A stretch of DNA of 64,000 bases from Cnuibacter physcomitrellae (GCF_014640535.1 NZ_BMHD01000001.1:2358214-2422213); one strand, 5' to 3'; positions 24,986 through 34,285 are shown, counted from the first letter of the stretch. The notes: a model not told the origin generated them from the sequence alone. Program-made: numbers and translations.

Positions 24986-26206
24986 CCGGCAGCCGTCGGA
25001 TCCGAACTCGATCCACTCGGGCAGGTCCGCCCGGAAGGCCTCTCGGGTGTCGGGATCGTCCAGTACTGCCCAGTGGACGGTGTCGCCCACCTCCTGCTCG
25101 ACCTTGACCCATTCGAACCAGTTCACGAGTCGCAACAGCGGGAACCGTTGGTGGACCTCGGGGGCGAGGATCTGCTGCCACCACGCCTGACGGATGGCGT
25201 CCTGCCCGACCGGGTCGCCCCGGTCGACGATGAGGGCCGCCGTCTCGGGGATGGCCACCGGCTTGTCGCGCGCCTGGCCGTAGTCGGCATAGAAGTCCGG
25301 GACGGCGGTGTCGTCGCCCCCCAGTCCCGAATAAGCGCCGGTGAGCTGCGCCACGAACTTGCCCGCCTCGGGCGCCTCGTTCTCTCCCCACGGGTGCGCC
25401 GAACCCCAGTGGTACAACGACATGCCGACCCAGTCGACGTAGTCGTCGCCCGGGTAGTAGGGCGCGTACGGGTCGTCGAATCCGGTCACGGCACCGTCAC
25501 CGTCCGTATCGAGCACCCCGGCGGCAGCAGACCCCGGCGGTGCAGCGTAGGCGCCGCCGTCGAACGGATACCCGCCTCCGTAGTTCGGTGCCCACATCAG
25601 GGCTGCGCCCGGGACCTGCTGGTGGATGGCGGCAGCGACTCGGCGGAAGGTCGCCACGTACTCCTCGGGCTGCTGGCCCCACGCGTACCAGGACCCGTTC
25701 ATCTCGTGCGCGAAACGCACGATCACCGGTACACCTGCGTCGGTCTCCTCCTGCAGCAGCGACACCACGTCGGCGATGACGTCGTCCGTGACCGCCGCCA
25801 GCCCGGCCTGCGGCTCCAGGGTCAGCAGATGCGCCGCCCCCACCTGAGCGGCCTGATCCGCCGCCTGCGTCACCCACTCGCGCTCCTGTGCCGTCCAGGG
25901 GATCGGCGAGAACGACACCACATCGGCGGGCGGGGCGCCGAGCAGGTCCGCGTACTCGCCGACCGACTGAGACCCCCAGTCGAGGTTGACCCCGAAGTGG
26001 ATGCCGTCCCCCGCTGTGAGCTGCTGCAGAGCGCAGGCCGCGTCGGGATGAGCGGCTGTCGGCGTGGCGGCCCCCTCCGATCCCGTCGGGTCGCTGCTCG
26101 AGCACGCCGTCAACCCGACGACGAGCGCAAGGGCAAGTGTCTCCGCCATGCCACGCACCACCCGCGCCGTGCATCCACCATCCCACCCTTCCGCGCGGTG
26201 TCCCAT
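24983..26206 (-). CDS. GH26-like secreted beta-mannanase lipoprotein
   Basis: The glycoside hydrolase 26 motifs are present: acid/base Glu168 in RFAHEMNGSWYAWG and nucleophile Glu321 in PVAIPETAALI, with WAPNYGGGYPF and the Trp-rich NWFEWVKVE near the end. A lipoprotein signal with lipobox GLTAC puts the enzyme on the cell surface. The start is uncertain: ATG 26206 gives a long n-region, whereas in-frame GTG codons at 26161/26158 would give a neater signal peptide. It probably hydrolyses mannan or a related glucan. It stands alone, upstream of erm on the same strand. Confidence 0.87.
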   Translation of the reverse strand: MGHRAEGWDGGCTARVVRGMAETLALALVVGLTACSSSDPTGSEGAATPTAAHPDAACALQQLTAGDGIHFGVNLDWGSQSVGEYADLLGAPPADVVSFSPIPWTAQEREWVTQAADQAAQVGAAHLLTLEPQAGLAAVTDDVIADVVSLLQEETDAGVPVIVRFAHEMNGSWYAWGQQPEEYVATFRRVAAAIHQQVPGAALMWAPNYGGGYPFDGGAYAAPPGSAAAGVLDTDGDGAVTGFDDPYAPYYPGDDYVDWVGMSLYHWGSAHPWGENEAPEAGKFVAQLTGAYSGLGGDDTAVPDFYADYGQARDKPVAIPETAALIVDRGDPVGQDAIRQAWWQQILAPEVHQRFPLLRLVNWFEWVKVEQEVGDTVHWAVLDDPDTREAFRADLPEWIEFGSDGCR

Positions 26207-26320
26207 GCCCCAGCCATGAGCCGCGATCGGCCCCAGCGCGGTGCGAGCGCCCCGGTCACTGGAGCAGACGGCGCAGGAGGCGTGGGTCGCCTCCCCGACG
26301 GGAGACGACCCACGGTGGCC

Positions 26321-26836
26321 TCACTGCGCGGGCTGGAGATCGGTGACCGTGTAGGCGCCGTCGAGCGCTCCGGTGCTGTCGTGGTAGCCGGTCTCGAGCG
26401 TGCCCACGTCGGGCAGGTCCACCGACAGGCTGTACGGGGTGGTGCCGGGCGCGGTCGGCGGAATGGTCCAGGCGATCTCCCCGGTCGCGGACTGCCCGGG
26501 GTCGAGCCGGATCATCTGCTCCGGTCCGTTCTTGCCGAAGTAGTTGTCCCCCGTCGTCGTCGAGGTGGCCGCTCCGTCCGTCTGCGTCACCGCCGTGGGC
26601 GCGCCATGCACGAGACAGGCCTGGTCGGAGGTGTTCGTCACCTCGTAGGTGAGCTCACGGTGACTCATCCCCGCCTGCTGACCGACGATCGAGACCGTCA
26701 GCTGCGAAGCCTCACACGCCGGCAGCGTGCCCGCGTTGGCCACGCCCGCGCCGATGCCGACGGCCGCCACCAGCATCGCGGCGCCGGCGGCGCCGATGAT
26801 CCCACTGCGGACGGGGTGCGCCTTGATCGAGAACAT
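26321..26836 (-). CDS. Secreted DUF4232-domain protein
   Basis: A clear signal peptide (hydrophobic residues 12-32, cleavage after ANA) is followed by a beta-rich domain with two cysteines, containing TYEVTNTSDQACLVHGAP, typical of DUF4232. This domain has an Ig-like fold and no known activity. It is divergent from a MarR gene, with 147 bases between, and is the probable target of that regulator. Confidence 0.83.
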   Translation of the reverse strand: MFSIKAHPVRSGIIGAAGAAMLVAAVGIGAGVANAGTLPACEASQLTVSIVGQQAGMSHRELTYEVTNTSDQACLVHGAPTAVTQTDGAATSTTTGDNYFGKNGPEQMIRLDPGQSATGEIAWTIPPTAPGTTPYSLSVDLPDVGTLETGYHDSTGALDGAYTVTDLQPAQ

Positions 26837-26869
26837 GTTCCGTTCCTTTCTGTCATTCGCGTCAACTGT

Positions 26870-26963
26870 TTATTGATGCGATAACTTTCTACGCTCCTGT
26901 GGCTCGGCCGGAAAGTGCTGACGGCGCAGTCTCAGCAAGCTTTATGTATGGCATTGATAACCA
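26870..26963. promoter_or_regulatory. AT-rich divergent promoter region with repeated motif
   Basis: This stretch is conspicuously AT-rich for the window. It holds TTATTGATGCGATAA (26870-26884) and a related ATTGATAAC in the imperfect palindrome ATGG-N9-CCAT (26949-26965 area). Two similar sites between divergent genes fit binding of the MarR protein encoded alongside. Confidence 0.4.
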
Positions 26964-26983
26964 TTTGCATCTAGACTGGGATC

Positions 26984-27439
26984 ATGGACGCCGAGCACGA
27001 GGAAGCGGTCGGAGAGCTCACCCGGGCCGTGCTGACCATCTCGGACCACCTCTGGAAGGCCTTCGCGGAGACGGACGAGATCAGGCTGTCCGGCTTGTCG
27101 AGCGAGGTCATCCGCGTGGTCGTGGAATCCCCCGGCGTGACTCTGATCCAGATCGCCGAGCGGCTGGGCAAGTTCCCCAGCAACGTCAGCACCGCCCTCC
27201 GCGACCTCACCGCACGAGGCCTGGTCGAGCGGGTCAGGGACGACGCCGATCGGCGTGTGACGCGGCTCTACCCGTCCACCACGGCGCTGCACGGCGTCCG
27301 AACCGTCTACGCCTCCTGGAACCGGCTCCTCGCCGAGGCCGTCGACACGCTCACAGACGCGGAGACCCACAAGCTCCTGGACGCCGTGCCCGCGCTGATG
27401 AAGATCCAGCAGCACCTCGGCTCCGCAGGGCAGCGCTGA
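26984..27439 (+). CDS. MarR-family transcriptional regulator
   Basis: A 151-residue winged-helix protein with the MarR layout: N-terminal dimer helix, the HTH GVTLIQIAERLGKFPSNVST, and the wing GLVERVRDDADRRVTRLYP, whose DxR(R) tip contacts DNA. The C-terminal helix completes the dimer interface. It is divergent from the DUF4232 gene. A signal that it senses is not visible; MarR proteins usually respond to small aromatic or oxidant molecules. Confidence 0.88.
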   Translation: MDAEHEEAVGELTRAVLTISDHLWKAFAETDEIRLSGLSSEVIRVVVESPGVTLIQIAERLGKFPSNVSTALRDLTARGLVERVRDDADRRVTRLYPSTTALHGVRTVYASWNRLLAEAVDTLTDAETHKLLDAVPALMKIQQHLGSAGQR

Positions 27440-27479
27440 GCGAGGGTCCTCCGAGGTCGGCGTGCGCCGGGTCGGCCAC

Positions 27480-27733
27480 GATCGGGCCGACAGCAGCGCG
27501 TCGATCTCAGCCAGCACCGCCTCCCTCCGCGATGCGAGAGAGGGATGCTGAGTCGCGCCGCGCACCGCCTCGCTCTGCATGACCGCTCTCACCCGCATGA
27601 GGATCTCGGTACCCGTCGAGCCTGCCGCGACCGCATCCGCAAGCTGCAGCGCGATGTCCTCGCGGCCCTCGCTCGTGAGCTCCACCTCGAGTCGGCGCAC
27701 GCGCGCGAAGAGGTCATCGGGCTCGGACGTCTC
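27480..27733 (-). pseudogene. Remnant of a small helical protein, no clean start or stop
   Basis: This frame encodes a convincing amphipathic helical segment (RRLEVELTSEGREDIALQLA, then AGSTGTEILMRVRAV, then REAVLAEIDALL) of a type found as small hypothetical proteins in Microbacteriaceae. No ATG, GTG or ribosome binding site fits its natural N-terminus, and the frame runs on without a stop through the whole antisense of marR to 26942. I read it as a decayed or truncated gene, though a real gene with an unusual start is possible. The rest of 27440-27879 contains only the palindrome at 27767-27788 and the promoter of the adhesin. Confidence 0.35.
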
Positions 27734-27766
27734 CCAACCCCGTTCCGATGTGCTCGACCGCCTGGG

Positions 27767-27788
27767 ACGGTCACTACAGTCTGACCGT
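27767..27788. promoter_or_regulatory. Palindromic operator-like site upstream of the adhesin
   Basis: ACGGTCA (27767-27773) and TGACCGT (27782-27788) form a perfect 7-bp inverted repeat with an 8-base spacer, about 90 bases before the adhesin start. The size and symmetry fit a TetR-type operator. No matching regulator is adjacent. Confidence 0.5.
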
Positions 27789-27879
27789 AATGAGTTGGCT
27801 CGCCCGTTACCGAACCTGTTAGCTTCGGCGCGATCTCCCTCGAATCCGCGGGCGAGGAACAGCACGAACGGGAGCTCGC

Positions 27880-30800
27880 ATGCGTCGAGGACAGTCGAAC
27901 GAGCCGGTGGAGAAGTCTCGGCGCCCGAGGATGGGCTGGGCGGCTCTCCCCGTGGCGATCGGGCTCCTCGTGGCCGTTCCCGCTGCTCCGAGCTTCGCGG
28001 TCACCACCACGGTGACCACCTTCACCGAACTCACGGCGGCCCTCAGTACTTGCGGACCGGTCCCGAACACCATCGTCTTGGGCGCCGACATCTCCAACGA
28101 CCAGAGACAGCTGCCGGTATCGTGCAACACGACTCTGGACCTGAGTACGCATGATCTCTCGGTACGAGCGCTCGGGATCGCCGAAGGCGTGGAGCTGTCG
28201 GTGACGGGGCCGACGGATGGCAGCGGCGGTACCCTCACTGCCGATTCTCGCGGCACCACCCGCGCAGGCATCGATACGACAGGGGCCACCCTCACGGTTC
28301 GCGGAGGAACGGTGACTGCCTACGGTGGCAACCTCAGCGCGGGCATCGGCGGCGCTGTGGGCATCGGTCGCGACGGGGGTACCTTGAACGTCGCGGGCGG
28401 CACCGTGAACGCCTACGGCGGCGTGCAGGCTGCAGCCGTCGGCGGAAGCTCCGACGGGGGTGCGGGTGGGACCGTCACAGTGTCATCGGGCACTCTGAAC
28501 GCACACGCGCACGAATCCGACTCCGTCGGTGTGGGAGGCGGCAACGGCGGCGGCGCCGGCGCGACCATCGCGGTCACAGGCGGGATCCTCACGGCCAGCG
28601 CAGGGGGACAATACGGCACAGCGATCGGCGGTGGTATCGCCCGAGCCTCATCGGACGGGGGTGCCGGCGGATCGTTGACGATCGGGCCGGAGGGTGAGGT
28701 CGTCGCCATCGCTCAGAACGCGTTCGGGGCCGGCTGGAAGGGCACACCCGTCGGAGACTTCGGGTCGCTCCGAGTGGACGGGACGCTGCGTCTCCCCTCG
28801 GGTCGTCTCTACGTGGGCAGGAGCACGACAGCCAGCCAGGAGGTCAGGGTCGGGGAGTCGGGCCGCATCGTGGGTTCGACCGCCGACCCCACCGTGGGCG
28901 CGAGCCTGGAGGGTCCGGGATGGATCGACAACCGGGGATCGATCACGCTCTCCTCCCGGCCGCCGACCGGAATGGTGTCGGGCAACAACACGCTCGTGCA
29001 CTTCAACTCCTCGATGTTCGCGGACGTCCAAGTGCTGGCTCCGACGTTCGCGGACGGTGTGCGTACGCTCCCGACACCCCCTCCCGGGACGGCGTGGAAC
29101 ACGCTCAGGGACGGCTCCGGCACCTGGTTCACCAGCACGTCTCCTCTCGGAGGCGAGAGCTTCCTGAACCTGTACCCGGTCGCGCCTGCGACGATGACCG
29201 TCCCCACCGACTTCACCATCGCCGCCGGCGAGCGCATCTTCTTCCCCATCACGGTGAACGGCTCCGACGGCGAGCCGCTCTCCCCGCAACCGGGCATCGA
29301 GTTCGCGTTCGCGGGGTGCAGCCTCGCCGCCGGCGGGGTGTTCACCATCGCGGGCCCGTGCAGCGTCACGGCCTCCACCACGGTGCAGGGCGCGCTGGTC
29401 CAGAAGACCTTCACGATCCAGATCGTCCCTGGGCCCGCGACCGCGATGACCATTGCGCCCTCGGACACCACCGTCACCGAGGGATCCTCGATCGACTTCA
29501 CCGTCGGGGCCTGGGATTCCTTCGGCAACACGATCGACACCTCCGGCGCCACGGTCGTCTCCACCGGGACCAGAGACAAGGTCGATGGCCACACCGTCAG
29601 GTTCTCCGGCGCCGGCGTTCACACGGTGACGGCCACGCTGCAGAGTTCGACCATCACCACGGACATCACGGTCGTGGCCGGCCCGGTCGCGTCCCTCTCG
29701 ATCACCCCGCAAAATCTCACGGTCACGCAGGGCGACGCGGTCGTGTTCACCATCACCGGCACCGACGCCGGCGGCAACCCCGTCGACACCACCGACGCGA
29801 CCCTCACCTCCGGCAGCCGCGACCTGGTCGGCGGACACACGGTCCTGTTCTCCGGCGCCGGCGACCACGTCGTCACCGCCACCCTGAACGGCGTCAGCAC
29901 CTCCACCACCATCCGCGTCGTCGCCGGCCCCCTGGCGACCCTGTCCCTCTCCCCCGCGACCGCGACCGTGACCGAAGGCGGCACCACCGCCTTCAGCCTC
30001 ACCGGCACCGACTCCGCCGGCAACCCCGTCGACGTCGACGACGCGGTCCTGACGGCAGCCCCCACCGACACCGTCGACGGCCACTCGATCAGGTTCTCCG
30101 GCGCCGGGGTCCGCACCGTCACCGCCACCCTGAACGGCGTCACCACCACCGCGGAGATCACTGTCACCCCAGGACCCCTCAGCACCCTCGCGATCACACC
30201 CGCCACCCAGACCATCACCCAGGGCGACACGATCGGATTCACTGTCACCGGCACCGACTCCGCCGGCAACCCCGTCGACACGACCGGCGCCGTTCTCTCC
30301 TCCGACACCCGCGCCGACACGATCACCGGTACATCCGTGACGTTCTCGGGCGCCGGCACCCACATCGTCACCGCCACCCTGAACGGCGTGTCCACCAGCG
30401 CCGCGATCGAGGTCGTCGCCGGCCCGCTCGCCACGCTGGCGGTGACACCGGCGACCGCCACCGTCACCCAGGGCGACACGACCGTGTTCACGATCACCGG
30501 CGCCGACGCCGCCGGGAATACCGTGAACGTGGAGGACGCAACCCTGACCTCCACCGCAGAGAAGGATGTCGTCGACGCACGTGCGGTCACGTTCTCCGGC
30601 GCCGGGACCCGCACCATCACCGCCACCCTCGACGACATCACCGCCACCGCCACCATCGACGTCATCGCCGGACCGGTCGCGACTCTCACCCTCACACCGT
30701 CCACCACGACCGTCACCCAGGGCGACACGATCGGGTTCACCATCACCGGCGCGGATGCTGCAGGCAACCCCGTCGACACCAGCGGCGCCGCACTCACCTC

Positions 30801-31860
30801 AGCCAGCTCCGCCGACACGATCGACGACACCTCCGTGACCTTCTCCGGCGCCGGCACCCACACCATCACCGCCACCCTCGGAGGGATCAGCGCGACCGCA
30901 TCCATCGAGGTCGTCGCGGGCCCGCTCGCCGCCCTGACGGTGACACCCGCCACCGCCACCGTCACCCAGGGCGACACGACCGTGTTCACCCTCACCGGCA
31001 CCGACGGCGCAGGAAACCCCGTCAACGTGGATGCCGCCGAGCTCGCCTCGACGGCGACCACCGACTCCATCGACGGACGCGCCGTCACGTTCTCCGGGGC
31101 CGGCACCCGCACCATCACCGCCACCCTCGGCGACATCACCGCCACCGCCACCATCGACGTCACCGCCGGGCCACTCACGACACTGACGCTCACCCCCGCC
31201 AGCACGACCATCTCCCAGGGCGAGAGCCTCGAGTTCACGGTCACGGGCGCGGATGCCGCCGGCAACCCCATCGACACCACCGATGCCGTGCTCTCCTCCT
31301 CGAACCCGGCCGACACCATCCAGGACCGGACCGTCACGTTCTCCGGCGCCGGCAGCCACACCATCACCGCCACCCTCGGGGATGTCACAGCCGTCGCGCT
31401 CGTCACCGTCACCGCGGGCCCCGCCACGACACTGACCGTCACCCCGTCCGCGACCACCGTCGACCAGGGCGGTACGCTCACCTTCGCCCTGACCGCAGCG
31501 GACGCCGCAGGCAACCCGGTCGACACCAGCGCCGCCGTGCTCACCTCCTCCGTGGACTCCGATGTCATCAGCGGCACGACGGTGACCTTCCCCCATGCCA
31601 GCCCCCACACGATCACCGCGACCCTGGGAGCCCTCACCGCCACCGTCATCATCGAGGTCATCCCCGCCGCCGTACCCGCACCGGCGGTCCCCTCGTCGCC
31701 TTCGGCATCCGCGGCGGGCCTGGCCGACACGGGACTCGACGGCGGAACGGCCGGCACCGCCGGCGCAGCAGCCCTCGCGCTCGTGCTCGCCGGCGCCGTG
31801 CTCCTCCTCACCCGCCGCCACCGCGCCGGCTCGCCCACCCCCCGACGGCCGCGCCCATGA
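27880..31860 (+). CDS. Giant wall-anchored adhesin with nine Ig-like repeats
   Basis: This 1,326-residue exported protein has a signal peptide (hydrophobic region about residues 19-40, cleavage after SFA). Residues 45-330 are Gly/Thr rich with short beta-strand repeats (GGTVTAYGG, GGTVNAYGG), suggesting a beta-helix. A linker domain follows, then nine Ig-like repeats of 82-83 residues (about 518-1263), each with a start like GPLATLxVTPATATVTQGDT, SAGNPVDT and FSGAGTHTVTATL. The C-terminus has LADTG (residue 1281), a hydrophobic helix and basic tail for sortase anchoring. A stalk-like surface adhesin is inferred. ATG 27880 was chosen; a small gene overlaps its stop. Confidence 0.88.
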   Translation: MRRGQSNEPVEKSRRPRMGWAALPVAIGLLVAVPAAPSFAVTTTVTTFTELTAALSTCGPVPNTIVLGADISNDQRQLPVSCNTTLDLSTHDLSVRALGIAEGVELSVTGPTDGSGGTLTADSRGTTRAGIDTTGATLTVRGGTVTAYGGNLSAGIGGAVGIGRDGGTLNVAGGTVNAYGGVQAAAVGGSSDGGAGGTVTVSSGTLNAHAHESDSVGVGGGNGGGAGATIAVTGGILTASAGGQYGTAIGGGIARASSDGGAGGSLTIGPEGEVVAIAQNAFGAGWKGTPVGDFGSLRVDGTLRLPSGRLYVGRSTTASQEVRVGESGRIVGSTADPTVGASLEGPGWIDNRGSITLSSRPPTGMVSGNNTLVHFNSSMFADVQVLAPTFADGVRTLPTPPPGTAWNTLRDGSGTWFTSTSPLGGESFLNLYPVAPATMTVPTDFTIAAGERIFFPITVNGSDGEPLSPQPGIEFAFAGCSLAAGGVFTIAGPCSVTASTTVQGALVQKTFTIQIVPGPATAMTIAPSDTTVTEGSSIDFTVGAWDSFGNTIDTSGATVVSTGTRDKVDGHTVRFSGAGVHTVTATLQSSTITTDITVVAGPVASLSITPQNLTVTQGDAVVFTITGTDAGGNPVDTTDATLTSGSRDLVGGHTVLFSGAGDHVVTATLNGVSTSTTIRVVAGPLATLSLSPATATVTEGGTTAFSLTGTDSAGNPVDVDDAVLTAAPTDTVDGHSIRFSGAGVRTVTATLNGVTTTAEITVTPGPLSTLAITPATQTITQGDTIGFTVTGTDSAGNPVDTTGAVLSSDTRADTITGTSVTFSGAGTHIVTATLNGVSTSAAIEVVAGPLATLAVTPATATVTQGDTTVFTITGADAAGNTVNVEDATLTSTAEKDVVDARAVTFSGAGTRTITATLDDITATATIDVIAGPVATLTLTPSTTTVTQGDTIGFTITGADAAGNPVDTSGAALTSASSADTIDDTSVTFSGAGTHTITATLGGISATASIEVVAGPLAALTVTPATATVTQGDTTVFTLTGTDGAGNPVNVDAAELASTATTDSIDGRAVTFSGAGTRTITATLGDITATATIDVTAGPLTTLTLTPASTTISQGESLEFTVTGADAAGNPIDTTDAVLSSSNPADTIQDRTVTFSGAGSHTITATLGDVTAVALVTVTAGPATTLTVTPSATTVDQGGTLTFALTAADAAGNPVDTSAAVLTSSVDSDVISGTTVTFPHASPHTITATLGALTATVIIEVIPAAVPAPAVPSSPSASAAGLADTGLDGGTAGTAGAAALALVLAGAVLLLTRRHRAGSPTPRRPRP
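29431..31666 (+). repeat. Nine tandem 246-249 bp coding repeats
   Basis: Repeat units start at 29431, 29680, 29926, 30172, 30421, 30670, 30919, 31168 and 31417. Units 4-8 are closest to each other at the DNA level, with long identical blocks around the FSGAG and VTQGD codons. Such arrays change copy number easily by recombination, so the number seen here may differ between strains or be collapsed in short-read assemblies. Confidence 0.9.
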
Positions 31861-32108
31861 CCGACCACGACCCTCACCTCGGCACCGGATACGGCGCCGC
31901 CAAGTTCGGCAGCAGGACGATCACCCCGAAGATCCTCGCGATCTACGCCGGCATCGGCGGCTACCGCGTCCCGGACCAGCCGCTCCGACTCAACCGCGGC
32001 ACCGCCACCGCACTCCGCGCCGCCGGCTACACGATGGTCCGAGTCCGACACCGCCTCCGCACCCACGACATCTCGCTGTCCCGCTACCTCGACACCCACC
32101 GCCTGTAG
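31857..32108 (+). CDS. Hypothetical protein overlapping the adhesin gene (83 aa)
   Basis: The ATG overlaps the adhesin stop by four bases (ATGA), so translation is coupled. The protein is basic, with KFGSRTITPKILAIYAGIGG and an Arg-rich C-terminus; there is no signal peptide or clear membrane helix. I recognise no family. Coupling to a wall-anchored protein suggests a helper or regulator of it, but nothing in the sequence shows that. Confidence 0.5.
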   Translation: MTDHDPHLGTGYGAAKFGSRTITPKILAIYAGIGGYRVPDQPLRLNRGTATALRAAGYTMVRVRHRLRTHDISLSRYLDTHRL

Positions 32109-32201
32109 GCACCACCCGCACCGGACACCCTCTCGGACCCGGAGCGGGAGGCGCGGGGACCGGGTTCCCCACCCGCCCCCTCGTCCGCGCGGCCGACCCG
32201 G

Positions 32202-32540
32202 TCATCGCCGCCGGCCCGCATGGCGCTCACGGGCGAAGTCGGGATCGTCGGTCCACTCGAACAGGCCGATCTCGATGACCGCGCGTCTGATGCTGCGCAC
32301 GGAGTCGGCACGCAGGCTCGGGTCGGCGACCCGGACGTCCACCTCCGTGAAGCCCACGCCGCTGAGCAGGTAGTAGCCCGGCGCGAACGGGCCAATCTCG
32401 ACCCGCACCCGCGCCCACCGCGCACTCCGGCGGGCGTCGAGGGGCACGAGAGTCGACGTGAGCTCGAACACCGTCTCGCTCGCCCCGTTCCAGAGGAACA
32501 CCGGCTCATCGAACGGCAGATCCCCGATACGCAGCACCAT
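32202..32540 (-). CDS. Hypothetical protein (112 aa)
   Basis: A beta-rich protein (MVLRIGDLPFDEPVFLWNGA, then RVRVEIGPFAPGYYLLSGVG) ending in a basic tail, with no export signal. The ATG is preceded by GGGAG eight bases upstream. It is convergent with the small gene that follows the adhesin. No family is recognised. Confidence 0.65.
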   Translation of the reverse strand: MVLRIGDLPFDEPVFLWNGASETVFELTSTLVPLDARRSARWARVRVEIGPFAPGYYLLSGVGFTEVDVRVADPSLRADSVRSIRRAVIEIGLFEWTDDPDFARERHAGRRR

Positions 32541-32587
32541 CCACGGCTCCCACCAGCAGGCCTAGGACCTCGACGCTACCGCGTGAC

Positions 32588-32626
<39 letters not shown>

Positions 32627-32658
32627 GGAGCTCAGCGGGTTCCCCGCGTCGGTCGCCG

Positions 32659-34254
32659 TCACCCCGCAGCGAGGTAGTGACGCTCCGTCGGGTCGGCGGT
32701 GACGAGCGCGCGCACGTCCTGCTCCATCTCCCGGTCCCGGCCGGTGAGGCGCTGCGTGCGCTGTCTGCGGTACTCGCTCCAGGACGGCACGAGGAAGCTC
32801 TCGAGCATGACGCCGCCCTCCTCGAGGCTGCGGTAGACACGCCACCGGTACGCTCCCGTCCGTCGGCGCGAGCCGCCCAGCAGCCGGACCGCCGCGAGGA
32901 AGTCGGACAGATGCTCGGGCGGCACTCGGTAGGCCACCTCGACGAGCACCGGCCCGTCGGTCGGCTCGGGCTCGACCTGCAGCGTGGGCGTGGCCCAGCA
33001 GGTGGCCGCCGTGCGGTCGATGGTGCCGGTCCCCGGGAGCAGCGGCAGGAAGCGGATGCTCGCCGCGACGATCAGGAGCAGGGCCGCCGCGGCCAGCAGC
33101 GCGAACTGCTCGCCGATGAGCTGCGCGACGACGCCCCAGACCAGGGAGGAGATCGACATCGTGCCCATGAACACGAGGATGTAGACCGCGGCGCCCCGCG
33201 ACCTCACCCACTGGGGCAGCGTGAGCTGGAGGTTCGCGTTGAGGACGGTGAGCGTCCCGATCCACGCCAGCCCCGCCAGCAGCAGGACCACCGTCGCCGG
33301 CCAGAACGTCAGCAGCGCGGCCCCCGCCGTGCCGAGCCCGAACAGCACGGCGCTGAGCCCGAGCACCACCGAGTCGCGCAGCCGCTTGCGCACGAGCGGA
33401 AGCAGCACGATCCCGAGCACCGCGCCGACGCCGAGAGCGCCGAGCAGCAGCCCGTATCCGGTCGAATCGAGGCCCATCCGCTCCGCGGTGAGCGGCAGCA
33501 GCGCCCACAGCGCCCCCGCCGGCGCCGCGAACAGAGCGGACCTCAGCAGGATGCGGCGCACGAGCCGCGCCGACACCACGTACCGCACGCCCGCGCGGAG
33601 GGCCGCCGTGAAGCGCTCACGATCGTCGAGGCCCTCCTGCGGCGGACGCCGCCAGGCGATCAGCGCGACGACCGCGCCGACGAAGCTGAGCGCGTTCAGC
33701 CCGAACACGACGGGAGCGCCGAAGAACGACAGCACGACTCCCGCGAGCGCCGGGCCCACCGCCCGCGCCCCGTTGACCGCCGCTCCCCCGAGCGCCGAGG
33801 AGGCGCCGATCATCTCCCGCGGGACCAGCTCGGGCTGGATCGCCTGCCACGCCGGCGAGGTCAGCGTCGAGGTCACCCCGAGCAGGAAGGTGATGGCCAG
33901 CACGAACACCGGCGTCAGGGCGCCGACCGCCGACACCACCGTGAGCACCGCGGCCAACGCCGCGCTCGCCGCCGACCCCCAGATCAGCAGGCGGCGACGG
34001 TCGAGCACGTCGGCGAGGACCCCGGACGGGAGCGAGAGCAGCAGCGACGGCGCGAGGCTCGCGGTCTGCACCAGCGCGATCAGCGTCGCGCCCGCCGCCG
34101 CCTCGACCAGGTACCACTGGGCGCCGACCGTCTGCATCCAGGTGCCGATGTTGCTCCCCAGCTGGGCGATCCACAGGATGCGGAAGGCGGGGATGGCGAG
34201 CGGCGCCCACGCCGACGGGGCCTTCGTCGGCGTGGGCGGGGCGGATGCGGTCAC
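32659..34254 (-). CDS. MFS exporter of the EntS/MFS_3 type
   Basis: A 531-residue major facilitator protein: about twelve membrane helices (residues 20-400), with the conserved loop SGVLADVLDRRRLLIWG between helices 2 and 3. The C-terminal 110 residues form a soluble domain (VLVEVAYRVPPEHLSDFLAA) of the monooxygenase-like type that many MFS_3 members carry. The family exports siderophores or drugs. It is the last gene of an operon with an XRE regulator and an alpha/beta hydrolase, 31 bases after the latter. Confidence 0.88.
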   Translation of the reverse strand: MTASAPPTPTKAPSAWAPLAIPAFRILWIAQLGSNIGTWMQTVGAQWYLVEAAAGATLIALVQTASLAPSLLLSLPSGVLADVLDRRRLLIWGSAASAALAAVLTVVSAVGALTPVFVLAITFLLGVTSTLTSPAWQAIQPELVPREMIGASSALGGAAVNGARAVGPALAGVVLSFFGAPVVFGLNALSFVGAVVALIAWRRPPQEGLDDRERFTAALRAGVRYVVSARLVRRILLRSALFAAPAGALWALLPLTAERMGLDSTGYGLLLGALGVGAVLGIVLLPLVRKRLRDSVVLGLSAVLFGLGTAGAALLTFWPATVVLLLAGLAWIGTLTVLNANLQLTLPQWVRSRGAAVYILVFMGTMSISSLVWGVVAQLIGEQFALLAAAALLLIVAASIRFLPLLPGTGTIDRTAATCWATPTLQVEPEPTDGPVLVEVAYRVPPEHLSDFLAAVRLLGGSRRRTGAYRWRVYRSLEEGGVMLESFLVPSWSEYRRQRTQRLTGRDREMEQDVRALVTADPTERHYLAAG

Positions 34255-34285
34255 AGGTCTCCGGTCCGTGGTGCTCTCGACCGCC

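Noticed and set aside
29431-31666. CRISPR-like periodicity
   Set aside because: The period is about 249 bp and codes for protein repeats; there are no short repeats with unique spacers.
28920-32108. 1,062-codon frame within the adhesin in another frame, and an 826-codon antisense frame
   Set aside because: Both simply mirror the DNA repeats and give His/Arg- or Val/Ala-rich nonsense; the real frame has a signal peptide and LADTG tail.
32659-34254. Apparent novel fusion of an MFS exporter to a monooxygenase-like domain
   Set aside because: Such C-terminal domains are common in the MFS_3 family, so it is not unusual.
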